64,000 nucleotides of DNA from Pseudobacteroides cellulosolvens ATCC 35603 = DSM 2933. Its GTDB lineage: Bacteria > Bacillota > Clostridia > Acetivibrionales > DSM-2933. The position numbers were made by a program, and so were the translations under genes. The number at the start of each line of letters is the position of its first letter. The first letter of the stretch is position 1. The notes under the pieces are model-generated. The model was not told the DNA's origin. It did no database searches and saw only the letters and a program-made list of their open reading frames with translations. Below, piece by piece: positions 55,001 to 63,492 of this stretch. The DNA lies in assembly GCF_001262605.1 (NCBI RefSeq), contig NZ_LGTC01000001.1, positions 5,404,001 through 5,468,000 on the forward strand, in the 5' to 3' direction.

Positions 55001-56790
55001 ACAGTAAAATAAATATTGAAACTTCATGGGACTCATCAACTTTTGAGGGTGATATTGAAGCTGTATCATCGTTATTTGCAACGTATGGCAGTTCTAAATT
55101 TATAGGCGGAACCCTTTCAGGAAGTTCTGTTTCTACCGATGGTTGTACATTGATAAGCGGAGCATCTCATAAAGTCCCTGGTAATATTCCTGTAATAACA
55201 GGTATGGCTTCCCTTCCTCTGGATTCACTAAAGCAGGATGCTCAGGCACGTGGTGTGTATTACCCATCTCCCACCATGGCACCAACTGGTCAAACATTGA
55301 ACTTTAATTCTCCGGTTTATGCAGAAAAAACCTTGTTAATCTCAGTTGACACGTATAAAGGAAATGGGTTAGTTGCAGCCAAGGAGAAGATTACCATTCA
55401 AGGTAAGGATGTATCTCAAGATGCAGGTTCATCCATGTGTATTTACTCAGGTGGTGACGTTGAGATACAATGTGAGAACGGAAGTATGAACGGAATTATA
55501 TATGCACCTAACGGCAATGTATATCTAAGCGGTTCAAACTTTAAAATTAACGGAAAAATCATTGCAAAATCTATAACTTCTTGTACATATGGAATCACTA
55601 TAATAGACCAAGGCCATGCTAATTTAGTTGATGGACTTAAAGAATACTTCGACTCCAGCCTCCTAGAAGAAAAAGATGCAGCTAAAGCTTTCATCGATAG
55701 ATTCGCTGGTACCGATACCAGAATTGGTATTATAAGCTACGCAAAAACTGCTGTTGTTGCTATGGACTCATATAATAATGCATTGTTCTCTTTATCACGC
55801 CCGGCTAATGTTGCTTTTTTAAAGGCATACATCGACAAACTGCAGCCTAAGAGTGAATTCATTGAAGGAACAAGTACTCCTATGAGAAATATAGGCGATG
55901 GAATGAGAAGAGCTTATTACGTGCTTGACAATTCACCTGATATTAATGCATCAAAATTTGTTGTAGTCTTTGCAGACGGTGCAGCAAATGTAAGAACAAT
56001 AGATGATCCTTTTACCAATAACCCGTTTATTATCGACGGTGACGCACAGTATGTAGCAGTTGACCTGCCGCCGCCTGCACCTTTATTGGGAACTGCTGGA
56101 GGTTATGCATCATATATTGGCGGAATGATGAGGAGTAATTATCAGAAAATATACTTTGTCAGCATGTCAGGTGCAGTTCCACAATTAGAGGACATATCTG
56201 TTGCAAGCGGATCAAGTATAGCATCAACTCCTAAGCATTACTATATCAATGCATCACCTGAAACTATATTAACCGTTACAAATTCAGCTGCTACAAGTAT
56301 ATATAATGATGTGCAATACTTTGAATATGCAGACGACCTGCAGTTTTCAATGGCTTCATTTAATGAAATCTTCCCTGTAGGAGTCACAGTAGTCTCAGTT
56401 GCTGCACCTTATGATTATTTTACAATTACCAAAATAGATTCAGGCCCTGATAAAGGAAGATATCAGGTCAGTGCAAATATCAACGGACTGGTACTTCATA
56501 AAGTCAGCCAAAATAGTGATGGCCTAGGCACATATAAGCTTATGGCTCAAAAAATAAGTATCGATGAAAATGGTGTTACATCCATTGCACTGGAGCCTGT
56601 TAAAAAGATTACCATTAAAGTGAAATTTTCAGCAAAAGGTACGATAAAAAAAGTTTCACCTAAATTGTTCTATTCAGAAGTCAATTTCAACGACAACAAG
56701 ATAGATTACATTGACTATTTCGGTAATGATGGATCAATTGGTGCACAAAACTACCAGCAAAGGGTGTACTTCTCACCCGACGTCATGTAA
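52087..56790 (+). CDS. Giant secreted CBM3-CBM6-CBM6-F5/8C-VWA protein
   Basis: Protein of 1567 residues. Order: signal peptide (1-37); CBM3-like cellulose-binding module (about 38-195); Thr/Pro linker; CBM6-like (about 226-350, AFSRIEAESY..VDWFTFS); linker (352-438); second CBM6-like (about 440-560); linker; F5/8 type C discoidin (about 617-775, VDGNTSTRW..YLQIDLGG); linker; then a VWA domain. The MIDAS motif DTSAS is at about residue 918, but the next VWA helix begins only near 1195. The ~265 residues between look like a beta-solenoid/polymer-forming insert (SGGDVEIQCENGSMNGIIYA). No dockerin, catalytic domain or LPXTG anchor is seen. AGGAGGAATTA precedes the ATG; the 400 bases upstream are AT-rich without another gene. 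Confidence 0.88.
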   Translation: MLKRSKLFTWLLCLIFFFVQFAVPFNLIPLFNGNVYAATNSLQVQFFNNNKGGASIVAYPQFKITNTGTNAINFSDIKLRYYYTIDGEAPQVFYCDWSTLSISNIIGKFVKMPNPQSDADYYFEIGFNSSNSFEAGSSIVIQTRFNKTDNTGYNQNNDYSFNNYATNYVDWTKVTAHIGSTLVWGSIPGGSSNIVSTAVPSYTNTPTATPTPIPASQVPVRSAFSRIEAESYNILGSTTMKKIDLGNNQYSMGYIYGGNYMVYQNIDFGNGGVASFKVHAAFNYQSISYIDIKLDSQYGTTIGTVAIGPTGNWNIYQDSSCNLSNISGIRTVYLVFTGGMDVDWFTFSTTVAPTPTATKTPTPTRTSTPTPTATSTSTPTYISNNTPTTAPSNFSTPTKAPTPTPTKTLAPTSTPTVTATSTPIPTPTPTATVQASQNNAFSRLEAENYSSSNVTSIQKISTINGGSGVGYINSGNYLVFRNVNFGSNAVSFKAFVANGNTTTTNIDIKLNSTSGTIVGTLSISPTGGWNTYVEKTCNTTISSGTYDLYLVFSGSVNIDWFMFYPGSTAAPTYTPTATRVNTPTNAPANTPTSTPTSIPTPTKIALPTPTMQNIALNKMAISDSQYYNYNTGYSYYPTYMNNPINPFSPNLGYNDNPNPAPNNFFANYAVDGNTSTRWCAANDDGGHYLQIDLGGFYNIAGTEVNWKKNAGTVNKYKIDVSSNTIQWVMKVDRFNNTESDDIQTDNFLANGVRYVRITVTGLEGGSWASINEFKIFNNSNVKPANAPIPIPKETITPTPIQTNTPSVSNSSQTPKPTSTIAIASATATATPTATATPAPTGTSGDIVLPSPEPPDSVVANLAPVVPDDINLLNVSRIAPATALPTLKPFDTQSLDYSLASNVQIQAQKKNKEIILALDTSASMGATNGTESLNEDIFKYTLFAGETDTSLDKRKQLYFESSGINVKGRIHSNSKINIETSWDSSTFEGDIEAVSSLFATYGSSKFIGGTLSGSSVSTDGCTLISGASHKVPGNIPVITGMASLPLDSLKQDAQARGVYYPSPTMAPTGQTLNFNSPVYAEKTLLISVDTYKGNGLVAAKEKITIQGKDVSQDAGSSMCIYSGGDVEIQCENGSMNGIIYAPNGNVYLSGSNFKINGKIIAKSITSCTYGITIIDQGHANLVDGLKEYFDSSLLEEKDAAKAFIDRFAGTDTRIGIISYAKTAVVAMDSYNNALFSLSRPANVAFLKAYIDKLQPKSEFIEGTSTPMRNIGDGMRRAYYVLDNSPDINASKFVVVFADGAANVRTIDDPFTNNPFIIDGDAQYVAVDLPPPAPLLGTAGGYASYIGGMMRSNYQKIYFVSMSGAVPQLEDISVASGSSIASTPKHYYINASPETILTVTNSAATSIYNDVQYFEYADDLQFSMASFNEIFPVGVTVVSVAAPYDYFTITKIDSGPDKGRYQVSANINGLVLHKVSQNSDGLGTYKLMAQKISIDENGVTSIALEPVKKITIKVKFSAKGTIKKVSPKLFYSEVNFNDNKIDYIDYFGNDGSIGAQNYQQRVYFSPDVM

Positions 56791-56845
56791 TTTATTAGCT
56801 ACATGATGTATCATAAAAATCCGGGCTAATAAGACGTTTGTCAGA

Positions 56846-56931
56846 AGGCTGTTGCAAAGCAGTATTTAATCACATCATATTGTGCAATTTTTACATATGA
56901 TGTAGTTATTAAATACATTTTGCAGCAGCCT
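56846..56931. terminator. Long nested hairpin between convergent genes
   Basis: Three paired segments in register: AGGCTGTTGCAAA with TTTGCAGCAGCCT, GTATTTAAT with ATTAAATAC, and ACATCATAT with ATATGATGT, over 86 bases. It follows the VWA protein stop and precedes the end of the convergent beta-helix gene; probably a bidirectional terminator. Confidence 0.7.
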
Positions 56932-56958
56932 CTTTAATTGTAATCTTACTTGGAAATG

Positions 56959-58500
56959 TTAAATATTAGGATCACTACTAAGCCAATCACTGAAGTTTAT
57001 GCCTTTACCGACCTTGTCTCCGCTGCCAATCCAAGCTTGACTTGTCTCATCATATACGGATGGACCATCAGCAGAACCCCAATAGCTGCTACTCAAGTCA
57101 TGTACTATTTCCGAAGGCTTATTATTGTATGCTCCATAGATTGTGTTGTTTACAAAAGAGTTGTAATAAAGAAATGATGGCTGGATAGTATCAAAATACA
57201 ACCCATATCCGCAATTCGCAAGTTTACAGTTTGTCAGTGAAACTGTCCCGTACACTTCAATACCTTTCGAACAACGCTCAAAATTTACGGATGTTCCATA
57301 AAATGTGCCGGAACTTGCCACTATTATTCCAGGAGCAGAAATTCTGGGTGATCCAATATATTTTGCGGTAATTTCTGTATGTCCTTGTTTGTATTCCACA
57401 TTTTCCAGAAAGAATTGGGGTAAGCCTGCAATTTTTACATCTTTTCTTCCATTGACCTTAAGGGATTCTGCCATAATTATGGTTATTATCCTTGGACAAT
57501 CGGATTTATGATTCTCAAATGTGCAGTTATCGGTACATTTTTCTATGAGCGTATTTACTCCTCTTATAGTTGGATTCCTCATGTTTCCTGGTTCTGTTGT
57601 TACAAAGTCACCTATTTTCAGTGAATCGGAATATCCATTTATTATCTTATCCTCAAAGCTACTTGCACCTGTACCTCCAAGTGCCAATGCATCAAAATTT
57701 CCACAATACTGACCGCCTGCACCATATTTGAGAATGTATGATCTTCCTATAATCAAATCCTGTTTTTCTATCCCAAAAGGCCTTACACCAGAAGATAATC
57801 CTGAATCGGCTTCACAATCAGTTATGCTGCTATTTGCCAAAGCAACCTGTCCACTACTGTATATAGCGTTGGAGCAGTATTTTATTACCGAATCTGAACC
57901 ACTGACAAAACCTGTGGCTTCCACATTGATTCCATTGAGGCTCCCATGGCTAATCTGAGTAAAATAAATATCCAATGTGCCCTGCACGTTAAAAATCTTT
58001 TTTCCATACATTAATTTTGTATAACTGGCAGTAAAATTTCCGGTTGCTGAAATATCTATCATATTCCAGTAACAGCCGGAACCGGTTATACCGCCTCCAC
58101 CAAGATCAGGGTCGTCAATAGATGTAAAAACAACATTTTCCAGCTCTGTTCCCCGGGCACTTACACTTCCATCAACTTGTATAACAGCACCAGGATACAT
58201 TTTTATAATAACCCCGCTGTTAATAGTTAGAGATACATCCTTATCTATTATTAGCTTATCTTTAATTATATATGGATTGCCCGATGAATCCCATATAGTA
58301 TTGCTTGTTATTACAGCATTGGATAATTCTGTTGATAAGGAAACTGGTGTTAAAGGAACCTGTGAAGATAGAGGTGTTGTAGAAGGTACAGGAGTTGCAG
58401 TATCAGGTGACTTCTTTGCAATTACCACCTGGGTACAAAACAATAAAAACAAAAGTAAAAACAGCAAAATACTTGAAAGAACTTTACGCTTTTCTGACAT
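56959..58500 (-). CDS. Secreted beta-helix protein with inserted pilus-protein-like domain
   Basis: Protein of 513 residues. Signal peptide (LLFLLLFLLFCTQVVIA), a short Thr/Pro linker, then right-handed beta-helix-like repeats (DKDVSLTINSGVIIKMYPGA.., LANSSITDCEADS) that resume near the C-terminus (SLTNCKLANCGYGLYFD). Between them, about residues 238-340, is a stretch with RPFGIEKQDL, GNFDALALGGTGAS, IINGYSD and TEPGNMRNPT. That is the signature I associate with the C-terminal domain of TadG/TadE-type pilus-assembly proteins. It is convergent with the CBM/VWA protein. Function unknown; cell-surface or extracellular. Confidence 0.72.
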   Translation of the reverse strand: MSEKRKVLSSILLFLLLFLLFCTQVVIAKKSPDTATPVPSTTPLSSQVPLTPVSLSTELSNAVITSNTIWDSSGNPYIIKDKLIIDKDVSLTINSGVIIKMYPGAVIQVDGSVSARGTELENVVFTSIDDPDLGGGGITGSGCYWNMIDISATGNFTASYTKLMYGKKIFNVQGTLDIYFTQISHGSLNGINVEATGFVSGSDSVIKYCSNAIYSSGQVALANSSITDCEADSGLSSGVRPFGIEKQDLIIGRSYILKYGAGGQYCGNFDALALGGTGASSFEDKIINGYSDSLKIGDFVTTEPGNMRNPTIRGVNTLIEKCTDNCTFENHKSDCPRIITIIMAESLKVNGRKDVKIAGLPQFFLENVEYKQGHTEITAKYIGSPRISAPGIIVASSGTFYGTSVNFERCSKGIEVYGTVSLTNCKLANCGYGLYFDTIQPSFLYYNSFVNNTIYGAYNNKPSEIVHDLSSSYWGSADGPSVYDETSQAWIGSGDKVGKGINFSDWLSSDPNI

Positions 58501-58731
58501 AAAAACTTCCTCCTTTTTTATATTGCTGATTAAGTTGATTACAAAAATTATATTTCATTTTACTTCCTTGTTCAATACTTTTATTATATGTGCTGTTTTA
58601 CTTCATTTAGATTTTTTCGGGATTATTTACAAGACACACTATACAAGTGCTATGATATCACTGAAAAATGTAGTAAAATGGATAATAGATAAACTATCTA
58701 AGTTAATGGTAGAAACGGGGGGTATCATTAT

Positions 58732-59703
58732 ATGAGATATAAGTGTACAATTAAAAAACTGGCAGTCTCAGTGATAACTGCAGTCGTTATCTTATCAACT
58801 AATTTTGCAACACCATTTATTCACACTGATTCAGACTATAAAGTGTTTGGATTTGTAAGCACTGATGTTAATTCTCTAAAGGGAGGAATTAAAGTTGATT
58901 TGGGGTCTACAGGGCTTTCTACTGTTACTGATCAAAGAGGTTACTTTGAATTTAACAAAGTGCCATATGGTGTGTATACTCTGAAAGCATCAAAAAAAGG
59001 CCTTATAAAAAGGAATGTCACTGTATATGCATATGAAGATGTTATGGTATCAAGCTCGGATTACCCTGTACGGCTATGGGTTGGAGATTTTAATCAAGAC
59101 AGCAGTATCAATATGGCAGATGTTTTGGAGATATCTAAGTCCTTTAATTCAACCGTCGGTGATCCGCTTTATATTTCAGATAATGACCTTGACAGTGATG
59201 GAGTTATAAACTTGAAGGAAGTAATGCTGATTGCAAGAAGATTTAATATGACAAGTTTCGATTATGCTAATCAGACAGCCCAAAAAAACGAAATAACCCC
59301 CGAAGGCATATTTGAAGAAACAGGATGCCGCGTTTTTAAATTGACTGATCCTCATGACTGTGAATCATATGTTTTATGTGATGATGAATTTATACATATA
59401 GGAGTGGGTTTTGCGGGATTTGGAGTAACTGATATTGAGACATGTGATTTTGATGCTGCCGGAAAAAAGGACCTAATTTATGTATACTCCTTCGGATCAG
59501 GCATTCATAGGTCCCACATAGGAATACTCGACCTTGATGATAAAAAAGAAACAACTCTGGACTATGTTAATTTTGATGATGACATTATGCTTAAAAAAAT
59601 ATCGGATATATATTTTGAAGTCTATGATATGAATAATACTGATAGATTACTTGCCAAAGTAGGCCTGGTTGATGGAAAGATAATTGTGGAGAAAGTGATT
59701 TGA
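58732..59703 (+). CDS. Secreted protein with internal dockerin
   Basis: Protein of 323 residues. Signal peptide; CarboxypepD_reg/Cna-B-like beta domain (KVFGFVSTDVNSLKGGIKVD.. GYFEFNKVPYGVYTLKASKKG, about 37-110); dockerin-like calcium pair (GDFNQDSSINMADVLEISKSFN and DNDLDSDGVINLKEVMLIARRFN, about 118-178); then a ~140-residue C-terminal domain of unknown type. The layout (beta domain, dockerin, extra domain) repeats that of the protein at 16152-17591. GGGGGG precedes the ATG closely. Partner cohesins are not in the window. Confidence 0.8.
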   Translation: MRYKCTIKKLAVSVITAVVILSTNFATPFIHTDSDYKVFGFVSTDVNSLKGGIKVDLGSTGLSTVTDQRGYFEFNKVPYGVYTLKASKKGLIKRNVTVYAYEDVMVSSSDYPVRLWVGDFNQDSSINMADVLEISKSFNSTVGDPLYISDNDLDSDGVINLKEVMLIARRFNMTSFDYANQTAQKNEITPEGIFEETGCRVFKLTDPHDCESYVLCDDEFIHIGVGFAGFGVTDIETCDFDAAGKKDLIYVYSFGSGIHRSHIGILDLDDKKETTLDYVNFDDDIMLKKISDIYFEVYDMNNTDRLLAKVGLVDGKIIVEKVI

Positions 59704-59844
59704 AATAACAAGAATGTATAGTTACGCTTAAAGGATGAGTTTAGATCATTGTAAAATCTATACACCACTGCCTGAAAACATTAATATCCTTTATTCCTTT
59801 AAGCATAACCTATTCATATGATAAATTATGCGTATCATAGTCTT

Positions 59845-60594
59845 CTATTTCATCTCAAACTCTATTTGTGACTTAAAAACTAATTTCCCGCTTTTTTCAT
59901 TAATGCCCTCAATATATGACAGGCTTGTATTTGATGATACATCCTTATTTAGCACCAGCATATCTTCAGGCAAAGCCTCACTTATGTAGTTGATTTCGAT
60001 TGATTTAACACCATATTTGCTGTGGCTTTCCACATCAAAGCAGTCCATGGCATAATCCACATATTTGGAATTGTTTATATGACCGTTCAAGTCTATATCG
60101 CTATAACCTATCCGCTTTTTATATACGATTTCCAATTCTCCTATTGCTTTTAACCTTCCAAATTTACAGTCAATGGCCCGTTCCTCTCTAATTGTAGAAG
60201 GATCATATGTTATAGAGTCGGCCTTTCTAATTTCTCTTGTTTTAATATCAAGAATAATCCATGTTGAAACAGCTGCCGCAATTACATTTCCATCAGAATC
60301 AAGTACACGGAAATCTCTTTCAAACTCCAATCTTTTATGCCCACGATGCCATGTCTCTATGGTAATTTCCTCGTTCAGTACAGGATTCCTGACAATCTCT
60401 ACTCTAAAACGAGTTATAACCCATGTAATACCATATTTATCTATCAATGTATCAATTCCGATGCCAAGACTTTCCGCACCTATACTTGCAACATCCTGAA
60501 AATAATTGAACAGAGCACTCATTTTTAATGATTTTGTAAAATCAACATCGCTTATATTAATAGTATATTTCTTTTGACATATCATTTTTGCCAC
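59845..60594 (-). CDS. Acyl-[acyl-carrier-protein] thioesterase
   Basis: Protein of 249 residues built of two hot-dog domains. The first contains YFQDVASIGAESLGIG and WVITRFRVEI; the second contains the catalytic block YSDIDLNGHINNSKYVDYAMD (Asn-His pair) of FatA/FatB-like bacterial enzymes. It releases free fatty acids from ACP. AGGTGGC lies just before the ATG. Single gene, 117 bases downstream of the oxidoreductase gene on the same strand. Confidence 0.9.
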   Translation of the reverse strand: MAKMICQKKYTINISDVDFTKSLKMSALFNYFQDVASIGAESLGIGIDTLIDKYGITWVITRFRVEIVRNPVLNEEITIETWHRGHKRLEFERDFRVLDSDGNVIAAAVSTWIILDIKTREIRKADSITYDPSTIREERAIDCKFGRLKAIGELEIVYKKRIGYSDIDLNGHINNSKYVDYAMDCFDVESHSKYGVKSIEINYISEALPEDMLVLNKDVSSNTSLSYIEGINEKSGKLVFKSQIEFEMK

Positions 60595-60711
60595 CTCAGG
60601 AGATTTTTATTATTTGAATTTACTTTCTGCATTCTTCCTAATATTAAAGAACCATATTCATTCACATAGGAATTATACCATATCAAATAAAAAAGTAGTA
60701 ATTATGTTACA

Positions 60712-62205
60712 CTATTTTGACGTTTTGAACTTATATTGCAGCTGGCTGCAAATTCTCTGTATAGTCCACCTGCCAGTCATTAGTGCAGTCGGGAGTCCTC
60801 CCGGAGCCATAGTCCACTGTCCTGTCATGAAGAAATTGTCCAATCCTTTTAAATTTCCAGGCATATACTTTATACTGTGCTTAGGTGTTATCATCCAAGA
60901 CATCCATGAACCTCGCCAGGCATTACAATAGCGTACATATGTCAGCGGAGTTGCAACATCAACCTGCTCTATTTTCCCTTGGGTTTCAGGATATCGTTCT
61001 TCAATAGCTGTGCAGACCTCCTTAGCTATACGTTTTTTCTCGAAGTTGTAAGTCTCTTTGCTGCGATATGTTTGCTGCCACCAATCGAAGTCAGCATTCA
61101 TTAATAAAGTGATAACCGATTTACCTTTTGGAGCAATAGACCTATCAAAGCAAAAATGCTTTACCCTTAATATTTCATTCCCAATACCGCCACCTGTATT
61201 TACTTTATTTGATGGCCTGAAGAATAAAAATTCAGGATATTTTGATAAATCACAATTAGCTCCTATGGATACCTGTATAGATGTATGAATTGGATATTCT
61301 TCACACACGGAATACAGCTTTTTAAGCCTTTCATCCATATATTTTCCATCAAGCATGTTCTGCAAGGTAGCATACCCGTCGGCAGCAGATATGACATAAT
61401 CTGCTGACCTTCCACTTCCATCATCAAGTATAACTCCTGTGGCTTTTCCATTATCAACCTTAATTTTGTCTACCTTTGATTTATAATAAATTTTGCCACC
61501 AAGAGAATGGTATTTCTTTTCCATACGCAGAGCCATTCTCTTAGATCCTCCCATAGGCCAGCCGGAATCTCCCGAATTCATCGTTGAAAGCATTACAAGC
61601 ATTGAAATAGCCTGGATATAAGGCGGCAACATATCCTTAAATGTATGCCGAATCAAGGGGTGTTTAAACTGTTCTGCAAATTCTTTTACTGTAATCGAAG
61701 TGTATTTTTTGAGTATCGGTACAAGCGGAAGTATTTTCATTATCTTTTTAATGTTATCTAGAATTGAATTCATATCACCGGGCTTATTAGGAGATATATC
61801 AAGCTTTCTCAGAACTCTAATGGCTTTGCATGTTTCAGAGATGGCTTTGCTGTCGCCTGGTGAAATCTCCAGTAAATATTTTTCCAGGCGGTCTGCATTC
61901 TTATATAAATTTAAAGTCTCACCACTTTCCTCAAAGCTACAATAACAATCATAGTTTACTATTTCAATGAAATCATCCAATGCACCTACTTCTCGCCACA
62001 TTTTATTTAAATTTGTTTCAGGCTTGGTACCCATGAGCCAGTGGATGCATCCGTCAAAATGATACTCTCCCCTGTCCCATCCTGTGCATTCACCGCCTGG
62101 AATGGAATGCATCTCGTAAATTTCCGTCTCAAAACCATTTATCTGTCCGTAGATACCTGCTGTCATACCTGCAATTCCAGCCCCGATGATAATTATTTTC
62201 TTCAT
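60712..62205 (-). CDS. FAD-dependent oxidoreductase (phytoene desaturase/CrtI-like)
   Basis: Protein of 497 residues with an N-terminal FAD motif IIGAGIAGMTAGIYGQ and the conserved E of the adenosine ribose site (ETEIYEMHSIPGG), a middle substrate domain, and a C-terminal FMTGQWTMAPGGLPTALMTGR segment. The latter is the second FAD-contact block of the CrtI/retinol-saturase-like family. In non-carotenogenic clostridia such proteins are of unknown substrate, perhaps lipids. A GGGAGGTG site precedes the ATG. No carotenoid genes are nearby. Confidence 0.85.
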   Translation of the reverse strand: MKKIIIIGAGIAGMTAGIYGQINGFETEIYEMHSIPGGECTGWDRGEYHFDGCIHWLMGTKPETNLNKMWREVGALDDFIEIVNYDCYCSFEESGETLNLYKNADRLEKYLLEISPGDSKAISETCKAIRVLRKLDISPNKPGDMNSILDNIKKIMKILPLVPILKKYTSITVKEFAEQFKHPLIRHTFKDMLPPYIQAISMLVMLSTMNSGDSGWPMGGSKRMALRMEKKYHSLGGKIYYKSKVDKIKVDNGKATGVILDDGSGRSADYVISAADGYATLQNMLDGKYMDERLKKLYSVCEEYPIHTSIQVSIGANCDLSKYPEFLFFRPSNKVNTGGGIGNEILRVKHFCFDRSIAPKGKSVITLLMNADFDWWQQTYRSKETYNFEKKRIAKEVCTAIEERYPETQGKIEQVDVATPLTYVRYCNAWRGSWMSWMITPKHSIKYMPGNLKGLDNFFMTGQWTMAPGGLPTALMTGRWTIQRICSQLQYKFKTSK

Positions 62206-62345
62206 TTCGCACCTCCCAGCATAATTTTTTATTTATGTTATTCAATAGTTATTATGTAACCAGGTACATTTTGGTCATACAGATTATACCAAAAATTTTA
62301 CACTAATACCATAATTTAATGCATTTATTGTTACATCATATTGAA

Positions 62346-62385
62346 ATGAAAAAATAAAGGCACCGTTGTTTGCAGATGCCTTTAT
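62346..62385 (-). terminator. Terminator of the 143-residue gene
   Basis: ATAAAGGCA/TGCCTTTAT hairpin (62354-62385), followed on the minus strand by a T6 run; about 50 bases past the stop codon at 62434. Confidence 0.85.
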
Positions 62386-62433
62386 CCTCATGAATGCTTA
62401 TTGAAGGTTTTTTGAGATATCTTTTAAAAATAT

Positions 62434-62865
62434 TTATTGAAGATATTTTTTACATTCATCAACATTTCTTTGCTCAAATGTCAGCAGCCTATTAGCCAGA
62501 TCAATTATTTCCTTATCTGCATTTGAGTACTCCTTCATCTTTTTTGTGATATCTACGATTCCCATTGTACTTCCTTGAATCATCATTTCTGATATATGCG
62601 AAGGAGATTTGTCTGTTAATGTCTTTAAATTTATTGCGATATGAGTTCTTGCTTTTGTAACAGCACCTATATCCTTAGGATCTTTACCAAGCCCATCCAG
62701 CTTCTCATTGGTTATATCATTTATCAGTCTGTACTCATCAAATTGTGACTTTAGCATATTTTTAAAGTCCTCATCCTTCACAATTCCAAGCAATTGCCGT
62801 ATAGTATCCTGGCCCATTTCGGCATTCTGGTGAACATAATTTAAAAGTTCTACGTTTCCATCCAT
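62434..62865 (-). CDS. Small helical-bundle protein, function unknown
   Basis: Protein of 143 residues from MDGNVELLNYVHQN (ATG 62865; AGAGGTG at good spacing). Almost wholly helical with regularly spaced Glu, His, Asp and Met residues (AEMGQDTIRQLLGI, then FDEYRLINDITNEKL, then LTFEQRNVDECKKYL), like a four-helix ferritin-like bundle. No full di-iron EXXH pairing is evident, so metal binding is not claimed. I know it only as a conserved clostridial hypothetical. Ends at a good terminator. Confidence 0.65.
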   Translation of the reverse strand: MDGNVELLNYVHQNAEMGQDTIRQLLGIVKDEDFKNMLKSQFDEYRLINDITNEKLDGLGKDPKDIGAVTKARTHIAINLKTLTDKSPSHISEMMIQGSTMGIVDITKKMKEYSNADKEIIDLANRLLTFEQRNVDECKKYLQ

Positions 62866-63053
62866 TAAAAGCACCTCTACCTAGTAGTATTTAGTCATTT
62901 CTTAGTATGCTCTTGAATTTTAAAATATATAACACTTTTCATCTATGGATACCGCTTGATAAGTGCATCCTTATGTGACAAGTTGTATTCATAAGCCAGA
63001 AGAAACATTCATGAGGCTTTAGATTTATTGCGTAAATAAACTAAATGTAGAAT

Positions 63054-63386
63054 TTAATATATATATACAGGTGTTCCAATTGGAACCAGATTATAAAGCT
63101 CAGCCGCATCATTACTATACATTCGTACACATCCATGACTGACTGCTTGTGAAATGGACCACGGCTTATCGGTTCCATGAATTCCATAAATCCCCCATGG
63201 AACACTAAGCTGCATGAAGTGACCGCCAAACTGTGCACCCCATAATCCTTTTTTAGTTATAGTCCAGTTCCCGTGCGGAGTCGGCGTAGAGGGCTTTCCA
63301 ACCGCAACAGGGTAATGCTTAATTAAATTATTGTCATTGAATAAAGATAGTATTCTTTTCTTTGTATTAATTTCTATCCTATACAT
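63054..63386 (-). CDS. Minimal L,D-transpeptidase (YkuD domain)
   Basis: Protein of 110 residues that is nearly only the YkuD catalytic domain. The active-site block IHGTDKPWSISQAVSHGCVRM carries the catalytic Cys, with the preceding His pair. It cross-links or modifies peptidoglycan in the family. No signal peptide, LysM or membrane segment is present, although a strong GAGAGGAGTG site fixes the start, so how it reaches the wall is unclear; a role in spore cortex made from inside the mother cell is one possibility. Confidence 0.88.
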   Translation of the reverse strand: MYRIEINTKKRILSLFNDNNLIKHYPVAVGKPSTPTPHGNWTITKKGLWGAQFGGHFMQLSVPWGIYGIHGTDKPWSISQAVSHGCVRMYSNDAAELYNLVPIGTPVYIY

Positions 63387-63436
63387 AAAAACACTCCTCT
63401 CATTATAATTTATTCATAATGAGAAAGAGTGTTAAT

Positions 63437-63482
63437 AACAAAATTGCTTGCAATTTTACAACCCCGATTGTTGTCGTGAGAA
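63437..63482 (-). repeat. Dispersed 46-base element, copy 2
   Basis: On the minus strand starts TTCTCACGACAACAA and ends in the hairpin AAAATTGC-AA-GCAATTTT; homologous to 31778-31823. It sits directly after the stop of the gene at 63493 and before the L,D-transpeptidase gene, so it may act as a weak terminator or processing site. Confidence 0.7.
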
Positions 63483-63492
63483 AAATTATAAT

